A DNA stretch of 55,932 nucleotides from JACQFZ01 sp041485885 (GTDB taxonomy: Bacteria > Pseudomonadota > Gammaproteobacteria > Acidiferrobacterales > Sulfurifustaceae): the NCBI GenBank assembly GCA_041485885.1, contig JBGPKL010000019.1, positions 1 through 55,932 on the forward strand, written 5' to 3'. The position numbers and the translations under genes were made by a program. Below the pieces are notes generated by a model. That model searched no databases, had not been told where the DNA came from, and worked only from the letters and a program-made list of their open reading frames with translations. Shown here piece after piece: positions 1 through 9,006 of the stretch (positions are counted from its first letter, which is position 1; each line of letters opens with the position of its first letter).

Positions 1-553
1 GATGTTTACGTTTGAGAGTAGGCATCGGAGCATCATGGCGAATCTCCGCGATACGTCAAATGCGTTCTACGCCGGGAATTACAGGACAGAAGCGAGGTTC
101 ACGCTCTGTTTTTACCCACACGAGTACGCGATGACCCAATTTTTTATTGCCCAGAATAGAAAAATGGCAGTCATCCAAACCCGCACGCGGGAAGGCGGAG
201 TAGGATAGTGTTGCTTGGGTCGCGGAAGAATGCGACAAAATGCCGCGCGGCGCTTTGTCTCAGACTTAAGACCCGTCGGCCTTAGGCTGCTGTCATCGGA
301 GATAATCTGCTGATCATGCTCCGTTGGGCTGTATCAGATGCGCGCATCAGATCACGCATCTAAGTCGCTACTCCGCCGTTAATGTCGGCCTTCGGTATTT
401 TGGAAATTAGGCTAAGTGCATCTTTACGGATTGTTCATCTGACTACATGGACGTCTGTAAGAATACGGCTGCGACAAATCGGACGGTGTCCAAATCCTAG
501 TTGAAGGTTAAAGAGCCTTGCACACAGAATTTCGGATAGGTCCGAATGACACC
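1..553. other. No gene recognised
   Basis: About 550 bases in which I find no convincing gene. Two short open frames (2-208 plus, 56-238 minus) overlap each other on opposite strands, match no family I recognise and have no clear ribosome binding site. Several stops occur in all frames from 240 to 510. It may be the end of an upstream unit or decayed DNA. Confidence 0.5.
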
Positions 554-931
554 TCAACCATCAATCGGCAACAACGCCGCCGCTACCCGTCGGCCTTCGC
601 CCATCAGCACGTTATACGTGCGACACGCGGCGCCCGTATCCATCGCCTCGAAACCGATCTGCGCGATAACCAACGCCCGCGTCAGCGCGGGATCGGGGAA
701 CCGCAAGCGTGAACCGGTGCCGAGCAACACGACTTCCGGCTTAAGCGCGGCGATCGTTTCGAAATCGGCCGCCGTCAACTGCGCGAATTCGCGCGGTCGC
801 CAGTCGGGGACGAGGCGCTCCGGCGTTACGATGAGACTGGCGGTGAAGGTCTCCTGGTTGATCGCGATTCGACCCGGGCCGTAAGAGCGGATAACGTTCT
901 GGCCTGTGCCGAGTTCGCGCTGGATCTTCAT
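554..931 (-). CDS. Mth938-like domain protein
   Basis: A 125-residue protein of the Mth938/NDUFAF3-like family (DUF498). The family shape is visible: an N-terminal strand region, NVIRSYGPGRIAIN, then the turn SLIVTPERLVPDW, and the core strand PEVVLLGTGSRLRFP near residues 65-80, ending with a helix over a conserved small-residue region (MDTGAACRTYNVLMGEGR). The molecular function of the bacterial proteins is not established; the mitochondrial relative is a complex I assembly factor. It is divergently transcribed from alaC, about 180 bases away. Length is normal for the family. I am confident of the family and make no claim about role. Confidence 0.85.
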   Translation of the reverse strand: MKIQRELGTGQNVIRSYGPGRIAINQETFTASLIVTPERLVPDWRPREFAQLTAADFETIAALKPEVVLLGTGSRLRFPDPALTRALVIAQIGFEAMDTGAACRTYNVLMGEGRRVAAALLPIDG

Positions 932-1020
932 AACGGTGCCTTCATTCTCGCCCCTTCACCCGCGAGTGAGACGGGGGCGAGCCAATACGCGCCGGCGCGC
1001 GCTTTGGTTCGACGGGCGGT

Positions 1021-1049
1021 TTTCAGTTCGCCGGGCCAGACTCTATAAT
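1021..1049 (+). promoter_or_regulatory. Candidate sigma-70 promoter for alaC-hom-thrC
   Basis: A perfect TATAAT lies at 1044-1049, 17 bases after a weak -35 (TTTCAG, 1021-1026), in the divergent gap upstream of alaC. Spacing is ideal but the -35 is poor, so this is a candidate only. Confidence 0.4.
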
Positions 1050-1111
1050 AGTTACGGTCTTGCATCACAGTGCTCACGCATATTACAGCAGCGGCGCGGC
1101 CGCGGTAAGCA

Positions 1112-2314
1112 ATGGACGAATTTCCCAGAATCAAGCGACTTCCCCCTTACGTCTTCAATATCGTCAACGATCTGAAGGCGCAGGCGCGTCGTCGCGGTGA
1201 AGATATCATTGATTTCGGGATGGGTAATCCCGACGGTCCGACGCCCCGACACATCGTGGAGAAACTCTGCGAAGCGGTGAACCGCGAGGAAACGCACCGC
1301 TATTCGGTGTCGCGGGGTATCCCGCACCTGCGACGCGCTATTACAACGTGGTACCAGCGCCGTTTCAACGTCGAGCTCGATCCCGAGCGCGAAGCGATTG
1401 TCACGATCGGATCGAAGGAAGGTCTCGCGCACCTTGCGCTCGCGACCGTCGAGCGCGGCGACGCCGTGTTGGTGCCCAATCCCGCGTATCCGATTCATCC
1501 GTATGGTTTCGTGATCGCAGGCGCGGATATTCGCCACGTCCCGCTGACGCCGGACGTCGATTTCTTCGCCGAGCTCGAGAAGGCGATTCGCGACTCGTGG
1601 CCCAAGCCGAAGATGTTGTTGCTCAATTTTCCGGCGAATCCGACCACGCAGTGCGTGGATCTCGCGTTCTTCGAGAAAGTCATCGCGATCGCGCGCGAGC
1701 ATAAGATTTGGGTCGTTCACGATCTCGCTTACGCCGATATCGTATTCGACGGTTACGTGGCGCCGTCGATCCTGCAAGTGCCGGGCGCCAAGGAAGTCGC
1801 TGTCGAGTTCTTTACGCTCTCCAAAAGTTACAACATGCCCGGCTGGCGCGTCGGTTTCATGTGCGGCAACGAAAAGCTGGTCGCGGCGCTGGCGCGGCTC
1901 AAGTCGTACTTCGACTACGGCATGTTCACCCCGATCCAAGTCGCCGCGATACTCGCGCTCGAGGGTCCGCAGGACTGCGTGGAAGAGATCCGGCGAAATT
2001 ACCAGAAGCGCCGCGATGTGTTGTGCCACGGCCTATTCTCGGCCGGCTGGCCGGTCGACAAGCCGAAGGCCACGATGTTCGTATGGGCGCGCATTCCGGA
2101 GCCGTATCGAACGATGGGGTCGCTCGAGTTTTCCAAGAAACTGTTGAGCGAAGCCAAAGTGGCGGTGTCTCCGGGCGTCGGGTTCGGCCAATACGGCGAT
2201 GAGTACGTGCGTTTCTCGCTGATCGAGAACGAGCACCGCACGCGGCAGGCGGTTCGTTCGTTGCGCGACGTGCTTCGACGCGAACGTCTGCTTGTCGAGC
2301 GCGACAGCGCATGA
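1112..2314 (+). CDS. alaC: Alanine transaminase AlaC (class I/II aminotransferase)
   Basis: A 400-residue PLP-dependent aminotransferase that would convert pyruvate and glutamate to alanine and 2-oxoglutarate in the cytoplasm. Family marks: the N-terminal FPRIKRLPPYVFNIVNDLK typical of AlaC/YfdZ, the substrate-loop region DFGMGNPDGPTP, NFPANPTT, and the PLP-lysine motif SKSYNMPGWRVGF. Full length. The start ATG is preceded by a modest purine-rich stretch. The stop overlaps the start of hom (ATGA at 2311-2314), so the two are probably co-translated. Older annotation often calls this gene a generic aminotransferase or LL-diaminopimelate aminotransferase; the N-terminus favours AlaC. Confidence 0.93.
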   Translation: MDEFPRIKRLPPYVFNIVNDLKAQARRRGEDIIDFGMGNPDGPTPRHIVEKLCEAVNREETHRYSVSRGIPHLRRAITTWYQRRFNVELDPEREAIVTIGSKEGLAHLALATVERGDAVLVPNPAYPIHPYGFVIAGADIRHVPLTPDVDFFAELEKAIRDSWPKPKMLLLNFPANPTTQCVDLAFFEKVIAIAREHKIWVVHDLAYADIVFDGYVAPSILQVPGAKEVAVEFFTLSKSYNMPGWRVGFMCGNEKLVAALARLKSYFDYGMFTPIQVAAILALEGPQDCVEEIRRNYQKRRDVLCHGLFSAGWPVDKPKATMFVWARIPEPYRTMGSLEFSKKLLSEAKVAVSPGVGFGQYGDEYVRFSLIENEHRTRQAVRSLRDVLRRERLLVERDSA

Positions 2315-3675
2315 GTCGCCCACTCTCGAAACCGACCGCGCGCGACGTTGCCGCGGAACCGGTCCGTGTCGGCTTGCTCGGCCTCGGCACGGTCGGCGCC
2401 GGAACGATCACGGTCCTCTCGCGTAACCGCGAAGAGATCACGCGTCGCGCCGGTCGTCGCATCGACGTCATTCAGGCGGCGGCGCGCGACCTAAAGAAGA
2501 AGCGTGCCTGCCCGACCGAAGGGATAGAGCTGGTCGCCGACGCCGAGAAAGTCGTCGGCAATCCAAAGATCGATGTCGTCGTCGAGCTGATGGGAGGTTA
2601 CGAGCCCGCGCGCAGCCTCGTGCTCAAGGCGATCGCCGCTGGCAAGCATGTCGTCACCGCCAACAAGGCGTTGATCGCGATTCACGGGAACGAAATCTTT
2701 CGCGCCGCGCAGAAGCACGGCGTGATGGTCGCGTTTGAGGCGGCCGTGGCCGGCGGCATTCCCATCATCAAAGCGATTCGCGAAGGTCTCGCGGCGAACC
2801 GCATCGAGTGGATCGCCGGAATAATCAATGGCACGACGAACTATATCTTGAGCGAGATGCGGGATCGTGGCGTCGACTTCGCCGACGTTCTGAAAGAGGC
2901 ACAGCGGTTAGGCTATGCGGAAGCCGACCCGAGCTTCGACGTCGAGGGCGTCGACACGGCGCACAAGCTCACGATACTCGCCGCCATCGCGTTCGGCATT
3001 CCGCTCAAGTTCAAGGACGCGTACGTCGAGGGAATCACGCATGTGACGCGGGCCGACGTCGGTTACGCCGAAGAGTTGGGCTATCGCCTGAAGCTCCTCG
3101 GAATCGCGCGGCGTGCGCCTGACGGCATCGAGCTGCGCGTGCATCCGACCCTCATCCCGCAGCGACGGCTTCTGGCGAACGTGGACGGTGCGATGAACGC
3201 GGTCCTGGTCAAAGGCGACGCGGTCGGACCGACGCTTTTTTACGGCGCCGGCGCCGGCGCCGAGCCGACCGCCTCCGCCGTCGTGGCGGATCTCGTCGAT
3301 GTGGTGCGCACGCTCACGACCGACCCGACGAACCGCGTCCCGCACCTGGCGTTCCAGCCGGATGCATTGGTCGATGTTCCGATCCTTCCGATGAAAGCGG
3401 TACGCACGTCGTACTATCTGCGGCTGCACGCGGAGGATCGCCCCGGCGTGCTCGCGGACGTGACGCGCATACTTGGCGATCTCAGCATCAGCATCGAGGC
3501 GATCTTGCAAAAAGAGGGCGCGCAAGGCGACAGCGCCGTTCCGATCATCATACTCAGTCATCCAGTGGTCGAGCGCAGCATGGACGAAGCGATCGCGCGC
3601 ATCGAGTCGTTGTCCGCGATTCGCGCGAAGGTCGTGCGGATACGACTCGAGCATCTGCACGCCGATTGGCACTGA
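2311..3675 (+). CDS. hom: Homoserine dehydrogenase
   Basis: A 454-residue homoserine dehydrogenase, reducing aspartate semialdehyde to homoserine in the threonine/methionine branch. Order of parts: NAD(P)-binding GLLGLGTVGAGT near residue 25, the active-site region VVTANKALIA and GGIPIIKAIREGLA, the hinge IINGTTNYILSEM, and a C-terminal ACT regulatory domain (LRLHAEDRPGVLADVTRIL) that would allow feedback control by threonine. It lacks an aspartokinase domain, so it is the monofunctional form. It overlaps alaC upstream and thrC downstream by single start/stop junctions. About 15-20 residues longer at the N-terminus than usual; a later start is possible. Confidence 0.96.
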   Translation: MSRPLSKPTARDVAAEPVRVGLLGLGTVGAGTITVLSRNREEITRRAGRRIDVIQAAARDLKKKRACPTEGIELVADAEKVVGNPKIDVVVELMGGYEPARSLVLKAIAAGKHVVTANKALIAIHGNEIFRAAQKHGVMVAFEAAVAGGIPIIKAIREGLAANRIEWIAGIINGTTNYILSEMRDRGVDFADVLKEAQRLGYAEADPSFDVEGVDTAHKLTILAAIAFGIPLKFKDAYVEGITHVTRADVGYAEELGYRLKLLGIARRAPDGIELRVHPTLIPQRRLLANVDGAMNAVLVKGDAVGPTLFYGAGAGAEPTASAVVADLVDVVRTLTTDPTNRVPHLAFQPDALVDVPILPMKAVRTSYYLRLHAEDRPGVLADVTRILGDLSISIEAILQKEGAQGDSAVPIIILSHPVVERSMDEAIARIESLSAIRAKVVRIRLEHLHADWH

Positions 3676-4742
3676 TGCGCGCGACCGGTGTCATCGAAAA
3701 GTATCGCGACCGGCTGCCCGTTAGCCGCGCGACCCGCGTGATTTCTCTCGGCGAGGGCGACACGCCACTAATTCGGTTGCAGAACATTTCGCGCGATTTG
3801 CCCGAGGCGGTGGAACTGTACGTAAAGTTCGAGGGCTTGAATCCGACCGGCTCCTTCAAGGATCGTGGGATGACCGTAGCGGTAACCAAGGCCGTGGAGG
3901 AGGGCGCGCGCGCGATTATCTGCGCGTCGACCGGTAACACCTCGGCATCGGCGGCGGCGTACGCGGCACGTGCCGGCATTGCCTGTTTTGTGTTGATCCC
4001 CGCAGGCAAGATCGCGCTCGGCAAGCTGGCACAAGCGATGGTGCACGGCGCGGTCGTTTTGCAAATCGAAGGTAACTTCGACGTCGGTATGCAGCTCGTG
4101 AAGCAAATTGCGGAGCGCGTGCCGGTGACACTCGTCAACTCGATCAATCCTTATCGACTACAGGGTCAGAAGACGGCAGCGTTCGAGATCGTCGACGCGC
4201 TCGGCGCGGCGCCCGACTATCACTGCCTCCCCGTCGGCAACGCCGGCAACATCAGCGCCTATTGGATGGGTTACAGCGAATACCATGCGAGCGGTATCGC
4301 GACGCAGCGGCCGATCATGGTCGGTTATCAGGCGAGCGGTGCCGCGCCGTTTTTGCTTGGCCGGATGATCGATGATCCCGAGACGATCGCGACCGCAATC
4401 CGTATCGGTCACCCGCAGTCGTGGGATAAGGCCTGGGACGCGCAAAAGTCCTCCAACGGTTGGTTCGACAAGTGCACCGACGAAGAAATTCTCGCGGCGC
4501 AGCGACTGTTGGCGCAGCAGGAGGGCATCTACTGCGAGCCGGCGTCGGCGATTTCTATCGCCGGCGTGTTGCGCGACCTGCGCTCGGGCCGGATCCCGAA
4601 GGGTTCACGCGTCGTTTGTACCTTGACCGGCCATGGCCTCAAAGATCCCGATATCGCCATCAAGCACAACACCTCCCCGGTCATCCGTGTGGCGGCCGAA
4701 ATTAAAGCCGTCGAGCGGGCTATACTCGAACGCATGAGTTGA
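3675..4742 (+). CDS. thrC: Threonine synthase
   Basis: A 355-residue PLP enzyme that converts O-phosphohomoserine to threonine, the step after the homoserine branch made by the preceding gene. The PLP lysine lies in NPTGSFKDRGM (K62), with the glycine/serine phosphate loop ASTGNTSASAAAYAA and the PLP-phosphate loop PVGNAGNISAYW. I choose ATG 3675 because it overlaps the hom stop (TGATG); a TTG at 3666 in the same frame is an alternative. The length is that of the short bacterial (non-plant-like) threonine synthases. Homoserine kinase is not in the window. Confidence 0.95.
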   Translation: MRATGVIEKYRDRLPVSRATRVISLGEGDTPLIRLQNISRDLPEAVELYVKFEGLNPTGSFKDRGMTVAVTKAVEEGARAIICASTGNTSASAAAYAARAGIACFVLIPAGKIALGKLAQAMVHGAVVLQIEGNFDVGMQLVKQIAERVPVTLVNSINPYRLQGQKTAAFEIVDALGAAPDYHCLPVGNAGNISAYWMGYSEYHASGIATQRPIMVGYQASGAAPFLLGRMIDDPETIATAIRIGHPQSWDKAWDAQKSSNGWFDKCTDEEILAAQRLLAQQEGIYCEPASAISIAGVLRDLRSGRIPKGSRVVCTLTGHGLKDPDIAIKHNTSPVIRVAAEIKAVERAILERMS

Positions 4743-4814
4743 CCTCGACTGGCTGGCGTTTTCCCTCCCCGCCAATCACTTCCGTCGGCTAAACCGAGCC
4801 GCCAGTAGCGTCAA

Positions 4815-4833
4815 AAAGCCGGCACCCGGCTTT
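4815..4833 (+). terminator. Possible terminator after thrC
   Basis: An 8-base perfect stem (AAAGCCGG / CCGGCTTT, loop CAC) lies in the gap between thrC and the chemotaxis operon. The T tract is short, so termination strength is doubtful. Confidence 0.4.
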
Positions 4834-4855
4834 ACCTGCCTTTCCGCCTACTATT

Positions 4856-4871
4856 TGGCATACCTGTTGCT
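4856..4871 (+). promoter_or_regulatory. Sigma-54 (RpoN) promoter of the chemosensory operon
   Basis: TGGCATACCTGTTGCT matches the -24/-12 consensus (TGGCA, then TTGCW) at nearly every conserved position, with exactly 10 bases between the GG (4857-4858) and the GC (4869-4870). Transcription would start near 4882, upstream of the STAS gene. This implies dependence on RpoN and an enhancer-binding activator. The motif is seen directly; activity is inferred. Confidence 0.75.
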
Positions 4872-4960
4872 TTACTTAAGTGTGAACAAAAAGGGAATTT
4901 TTGGACGCGCAAGGAGGCGCGCCGTCGCTTCACACCGACAACAAGGGCTCAAGGGCTTCA

Positions 4961-5266
4961 ATGGAATCTGTCAATTTAACGTGCCACACCGACCGCACGG
5001 AACTGAATTTCGAGGGCGCGCTCGACGCGAGTCGGGCGCAAGCCGTCTACGAAACGTTGAACGAGGCGCTAATACGTGCGCTGCCGCTCGAGCTGCATAC
5101 CGCCCGAGTCGAGCGTATCGACGGCGCGGGCCTGCAACTCTTGGTCGCTCTTTACCGCGGTGCGCAAGCGCGCGGCTTGCCGTTACAGTGGCGCTCGATT
5201 GGTCCGGCCGTGCGAAGCGGTGCGGAGTCGCTGGGACTAGCCCAAACACTGGAATTGCCGACGTGA
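4961..5266 (+). CDS. STAS-domain protein (anti-sigma-antagonist-like)
   Basis: A 101-residue single STAS domain, first gene of the chemosensory operon. The fold pattern is clear: ELNFEGALDASRAQAVYETL, then VERIDGAGLQLLVALYRGAQ, then a final helix VRSGAESLGL. In phosphorylatable STAS proteins the motif is D-S-S-G or D-T-S-G; here it is D-G-A-G, so the usual phosphoacceptor Ser/Thr is absent. I start at ATG 4961; a TTG at 4901 would add 20 residues that do not belong to the domain. The GTGA overlap with the receptor gene suggests co-translation. Chemotaxis clusters often start with such a gene; its partner is unknown. Confidence 0.8.
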   Translation: MESVNLTCHTDRTELNFEGALDASRAQAVYETLNEALIRALPLELHTARVERIDGAGLQLLVALYRGAQARGLPLQWRSIGPAVRSGAESLGLAQTLELPT

Positions 5267-6603
5267 ACAGTTTGCCGCTTCCGAATCGGTGGTGGTTGTG
5301 GGCGATCGCCGCAGTGGCCGGCTCGTGGGCGTGGACAGCAGCATTTGTGCCGATCGGCGTGGCGGCGGGCAGTGCTTGTGTGACCGTGATCGCGATCGTA
5401 TTGATCGCCGGCTACGGCCTGAAGCGACGGCAGAGGCCGCCCACCCTCGCTTCGTACGTGGCGGTGGCTAGACCAGAGTCTGCGTCGCAATGGGCGGACG
5501 AGGTGAATGCATTGCTAATCGAGACCGAAGCGCTCGCGCCGGTTCCGCCGGTCGACCAGCTTCTGAAATCGATGGAAGTCGAGAACCATCGGCGACGGCT
5601 AGAGGACTTGCTACGCCGCTGGGTCGACGTCGCGCACCGATACAGCGAAGCGGCGCTGGTGTTACGCAAGGAAATACACGCCGTGGTTCAACACACGGAG
5701 CAGGCGGCAAATACTATTTCGAGCAGCTTCCAAGCCGTGATCAGCAAGGCGACGCTTCAGGCGCGCGAGGCGATGGAGCTGCTCGAAGGCACGCAGGGCA
5801 ATGTCAACGAAGGTGCGCCGCAATCGCTCACGGACTTTATTCGCGTGTCCGACGAGCGCCTCACGAAGATGGCGGACGAAGTGGTTCGCGTCGCCGACCT
5901 GTCGGTGCAGATGGTTAAAGAATTGGACGGCGTGCAGACACGCACGCAGGCGATCGACGGATTCCTCCTCGACGTGGAGAAGCTCGCGGACCAGACGAGT
6001 CTACTCGCGCTCAATGCCGACATCGAAGCGGCGCGCGTCGGCGAGCACGGCCGTGGCTTCTCGGTCGTTGCGCAGGAAGTGCGGCGCCTGAGTCAGCGCT
6101 CGCATGAATTCAGCGATCGCATACGGCAACACTTGAAAGCGGTGAAAGTCGGCCTACACAAGACGTATGGCGACATGCGCAACTTGTCGGCCGCCGACAT
6201 GGAGCACGCGCTTCAGATCAAGGACGACGTCATTACGCTCACGCACTCGTTGGAAGACAAGAACCGCGAGGTCGCCGAGACCGTCGGGCGCATCAACACC
6301 ATCAGCCGCGAGATCGCGCAAGACGTAACCAACGTAGTGATGTCGCTTCAGTTTCACGATATCACCAGCCAGAAACTCAAGGGGATGCTCGAGCCGATGG
6401 ACGACCTGCGGCGGACGCTCTTCCACTTGATGCAGGAAACGATGGCCACAGGGAAAAACCTGCTGCCCCAGAAAGAGTCGGCGGCCGCTGCCGCGAAAGC
6501 GGAAGAGGCAACCGAGGCGCAAACCGTTACCAGCGACGCCGCGCTGCGCAAGCTACGCGCCGTCGGTGCACCAATCAACGGTCCGTCCGTGGAGTTGTTT
6601 TAG
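5263..6603 (+). CDS. Methyl-accepting chemotaxis protein, no periplasmic sensor
   Basis: A 446-residue receptor starting at GTG 5263, which overlaps the STAS stop. Two membrane helices lie close together (about residues 9-27 and 31-50) with almost no external loop, followed by a long helical cytoplasmic region. The signalling hairpin tip is seen as DQTSLLALNADIEAARVGEH with GRGFSVVAQEVRRLS after it. There is no HAMP domain that I can recognise and no outer sensor, so the input is probably cytoplasmic or through partner proteins. A later segment, VVMSLQFHDITSQKL, is typical of this soluble-like receptor class. The C-terminus is SVELF. The frame stays open upstream to 4855, but that part overlaps STAS and is not expected to be translated. 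Confidence 0.88.
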   Translation: MNSLPLPNRWWLWAIAAVAGSWAWTAAFVPIGVAAGSACVTVIAIVLIAGYGLKRRQRPPTLASYVAVARPESASQWADEVNALLIETEALAPVPPVDQLLKSMEVENHRRRLEDLLRRWVDVAHRYSEAALVLRKEIHAVVQHTEQAANTISSSFQAVISKATLQAREAMELLEGTQGNVNEGAPQSLTDFIRVSDERLTKMADEVVRVADLSVQMVKELDGVQTRTQAIDGFLLDVEKLADQTSLLALNADIEAARVGEHGRGFSVVAQEVRRLSQRSHEFSDRIRQHLKAVKVGLHKTYGDMRNLSAADMEHALQIKDDVITLTHSLEDKNREVAETVGRINTISREIAQDVTNVVMSLQFHDITSQKLKGMLEPMDDLRRTLFHLMQETMATGKNLLPQKESAAAAAKAEEATEAQTVTSDAALRKLRAVGAPINGPSVELF

Positions 6604-6621
6604 CGCGGAAGGAGGAGAGTG

Positions 6622-6984
6622 ATGACGACAATTATGACAGTTGATGACACCGCTTCGATGCGGCAGATGATCAGTTTCACGCTGAACAGCGTGGGCTACG
6701 AGGTGATAGAAGCGGGCGATGGCGCGGAAGCGCTGAAGCTCGCGAAGGATCGTCAGGTCGATCTCGTCATCGCAGACCTCAACATGCCGAACATGGACGG
6801 CCTCACGCTCGTTAAATCGTTGCGCGCGCTCGACACGTACAAGTTCACGCCGATTCTCGTGCTCACGACCGAGTCGCAGGCCGACAAGCGCGACCAAGGC
6901 AAAAGCGCCGGCGCGACCGGCTGGATCGTCAAGCCTTTCAACCCGGAGCAACTCGTCAACGTCGTACGCAAGGTATTGGGGTAG
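6622..6984 (+). CDS. cheY: Chemotaxis response regulator CheY
   Basis: A 120-residue single receiver domain. Acidic pocket D8/D9, phosphoacceptor D52 in IADLNMPNMDG, the conserved Thr in VLTTES and the Lys in IVKPF are all present. It would be phosphorylated by the CheA encoded next. A strong AAGGAGG site at 6609-6615 lies 6 bases before ATG 6622, which decides the start over the GTG at 6619. With no flagellar genes nearby, the output may be the flagellar switch elsewhere or another target. Confidence 0.95.
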   Translation: MTTIMTVDDTASMRQMISFTLNSVGYEVIEAGDGAEALKLAKDRQVDLVIADLNMPNMDGLTLVKSLRALDTYKFTPILVLTTESQADKRDQGKSAGATGWIVKPFNPEQLVNVVRKVLG

Positions 6985-6987
6985 GCC

Positions 6988-8997
6988 GTGGCCATCGACC
7001 TACGTCGCTTTCACTCGACGTTCTTTGAAGAGAGTCTCGAGGGAATCGCCGCCATGGAGGTGGAGCTGCTCGAGATGGAGCGGCTTTTGCTGCGCGGCGA
7101 TGGTCGTCCCGCCGATTTCGATCCTGAACGTTTGAATCATATCTTTCGCGCCGCCCATTCCATCAAGGGCGGTAGCGGGACGTTCGGGTTCAATCAAATC
7201 ACCGAGTTTTCGCATGGACTCGAATCGCTGCTCGATGAGGCGCGTTCCGGCCGGCGCACGATCGATGCGGAGATTGCGAGCTTACTGCTACGAGCGGTCG
7301 ATTGTTTGCGCGGCTTGATCGATGCCGCTCGACGCGACGGTCCGATTCCCGCTTGCGCCGAGGCGTTGCGAGCCGAGCTTGAGCGGGCGCAAACGGCGCC
7401 ATCTCGCCCCGTCACCCGCGCCGAACCGGCTCGTGCGGCGGAGAGCGGTTGGCGCGTTCGGTTTCAACCGCATGATCGTTTTTTTCACTCGGGCAACGAC
7501 CCCTTGCGCATTTTGCGCGCACTCGCCGAACTCGGCCCGACAACCGTTCACGCCGATTCGTCGCATCTGCCCGACTGGAGCACCTTCGACCCCGTGCAAA
7601 GCTATTTGCGCTGGGAGATCACGTTGCCGAAGTCGGTATCGCGCACGATGGTTGATGACATTTTCGCCTGGGTGATCGGCGATTGCGATCTCGATATCGA
7701 GCCGCTCGCCAGCACACCGGCGCCGACGCCGCTCGATATCGCGGCGAAGGGCGACGACAAAGCCGCTTCATCGATCCGCGTCGCGACCGCCAAAGTGGAC
7801 GGTCTCGTCGATATCGTCGGCGAGCTGGTGATAGCGCAAACCATGCTGAGCCAGTTGGTCGAGGGCTTCGTCCCCGAGCATCTGTCGCGCCTGCAAGCGG
7901 GTATCGCCCAGCTCGCACGCCACACGCGCGACTTGCAGGACGCCGTGCTCGGAATTCGCATGTTGCCGATCGGCTTCGTGTTCGGCCGGCTGCCAAGACT
8001 TGCGCGCGACATCGCCGCGACGCTCGGCAAGCGAGTCGAGCTCGAGATCAGCGGCGAACGCACCGAGCTCGACAAAACGATCATCGAGCGAGTCAGCGAC
8101 CCGTTGATTCATCTGGTGCGCAACAGCATCGATCACGGCATCGAGCCTGCGGACGAGCGCGTGAAGGCGGGCAAGCCGGCGCACGGCACCATTCGGCTCA
8201 CGGCGTACCACAAGGCCGGCAACGTCGTCATCGAAGCGGAAGACGACGGACGCGGCCTGAACCGCGAGCGCATTTTGCAGAAGGCGCGCGAGCGCGGGCT
8301 GGTGCCGCCGGAGATGCAACTCGATTCGGCGCAAATCGATGAGCTGATCTTTTTGCCGGGCCTTTCGACGGCGGAAACGGTGAACGACGTGTCCGGGCGC
8401 GGCGTTGGACTCGACGTCGTGCGCAACAACATTCGCAGCCTAGGCGGCGGGGTCGAAGTCAGCTCCACGATCGGAAAAGGGACGCGCTTCAGTATCCGGT
8501 TGCCGCTCACGCTCGCCATCGTCGATGGCATGAGCCTCAAGGTCGGCTCGGAAGTGTACATTCTGCCGCTCGCTTGGATCGCGGAAACGTTGCGGTTGCA
8601 ACCCGATCGCGTGACTCAGCCGGCGGGAGGCGCGGAGATCGTCGCGGTGCGGGGCGATTATCTACCGCTACTGCGGCTCGATCGGCTTTTCAATGTGCGT
8701 GGCCGCGCCACCGCGCTGAACGAAGGGATCGTCGTCATCGTCGAAGCGGACGGTAAGCGCGCGGGACTCTTCGTCGATGAGCTGCTCGATCAACAACAAG
8801 TCGTGCTGAAAAGTTTGGAGCCGCATTGCCAGCGGCTAGAAGGCATCTCCGCGGCAACGATTCTGGGCGACGGCACCGTGGCGCTCATTCTCGACGCCGG
8901 GAGTTTGGTACGCCAAGCACACAATCCGATTTTCGCCATGGCCGCGTCCGCGGGGCTCGGTCAATCATCGGGCGCGACGCCGCCCGCGTTACACTGA
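6988..8997 (+). CDS. cheA: Chemotaxis histidine kinase CheA
   Basis: A 669-residue CheA. Domains in order: HPt with phosphohistidine H57 in AAHSIKGGSGTFG; a central domain (about 145-235) resembling the second HPt-following module of this CheA type; dimerisation helices near 265-325; kinase domain with the N box HLVRNSIDHGIE, G1 DDGRGLN and G2 GRGVGLDVV; and a C-terminal CheW-like domain (PLTLAIVDGMSLKVG onward). It starts at GTG 6988, three bases after cheY stops. It would autophosphorylate under receptor control and pass phosphate to CheY and CheB. There is no fused receiver domain. Confidence 0.96.
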   Translation: MAIDLRRFHSTFFEESLEGIAAMEVELLEMERLLLRGDGRPADFDPERLNHIFRAAHSIKGGSGTFGFNQITEFSHGLESLLDEARSGRRTIDAEIASLLLRAVDCLRGLIDAARRDGPIPACAEALRAELERAQTAPSRPVTRAEPARAAESGWRVRFQPHDRFFHSGNDPLRILRALAELGPTTVHADSSHLPDWSTFDPVQSYLRWEITLPKSVSRTMVDDIFAWVIGDCDLDIEPLASTPAPTPLDIAAKGDDKAASSIRVATAKVDGLVDIVGELVIAQTMLSQLVEGFVPEHLSRLQAGIAQLARHTRDLQDAVLGIRMLPIGFVFGRLPRLARDIAATLGKRVELEISGERTELDKTIIERVSDPLIHLVRNSIDHGIEPADERVKAGKPAHGTIRLTAYHKAGNVVIEAEDDGRGLNRERILQKARERGLVPPEMQLDSAQIDELIFLPGLSTAETVNDVSGRGVGLDVVRNNIRSLGGGVEVSSTIGKGTRFSIRLPLTLAIVDGMSLKVGSEVYILPLAWIAETLRLQPDRVTQPAGGAEIVAVRGDYLPLLRLDRLFNVRGRATALNEGIVVIVEADGKRAGLFVDELLDQQQVVLKSLEPHCQRLEGISAATILGDGTVALILDAGSLVRQAHNPIFAMAASAGLGQSSGATPPALH

Positions 8998-9006
8998 GAG
9001 GGTCCA

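Noticed and set aside
1052..2029. 325-codon open frame on the minus strand
   Set aside because: It lies wholly antisense to alaC with no family match; high-GC coding DNA often leaves such frames open.
4855..5262. N-terminal extension of the first receptor
   Set aside because: The frame is open upstream but overlaps the STAS gene and reads Arg/Ala-rich text; GTG 5263 with stop overlap is the natural start.
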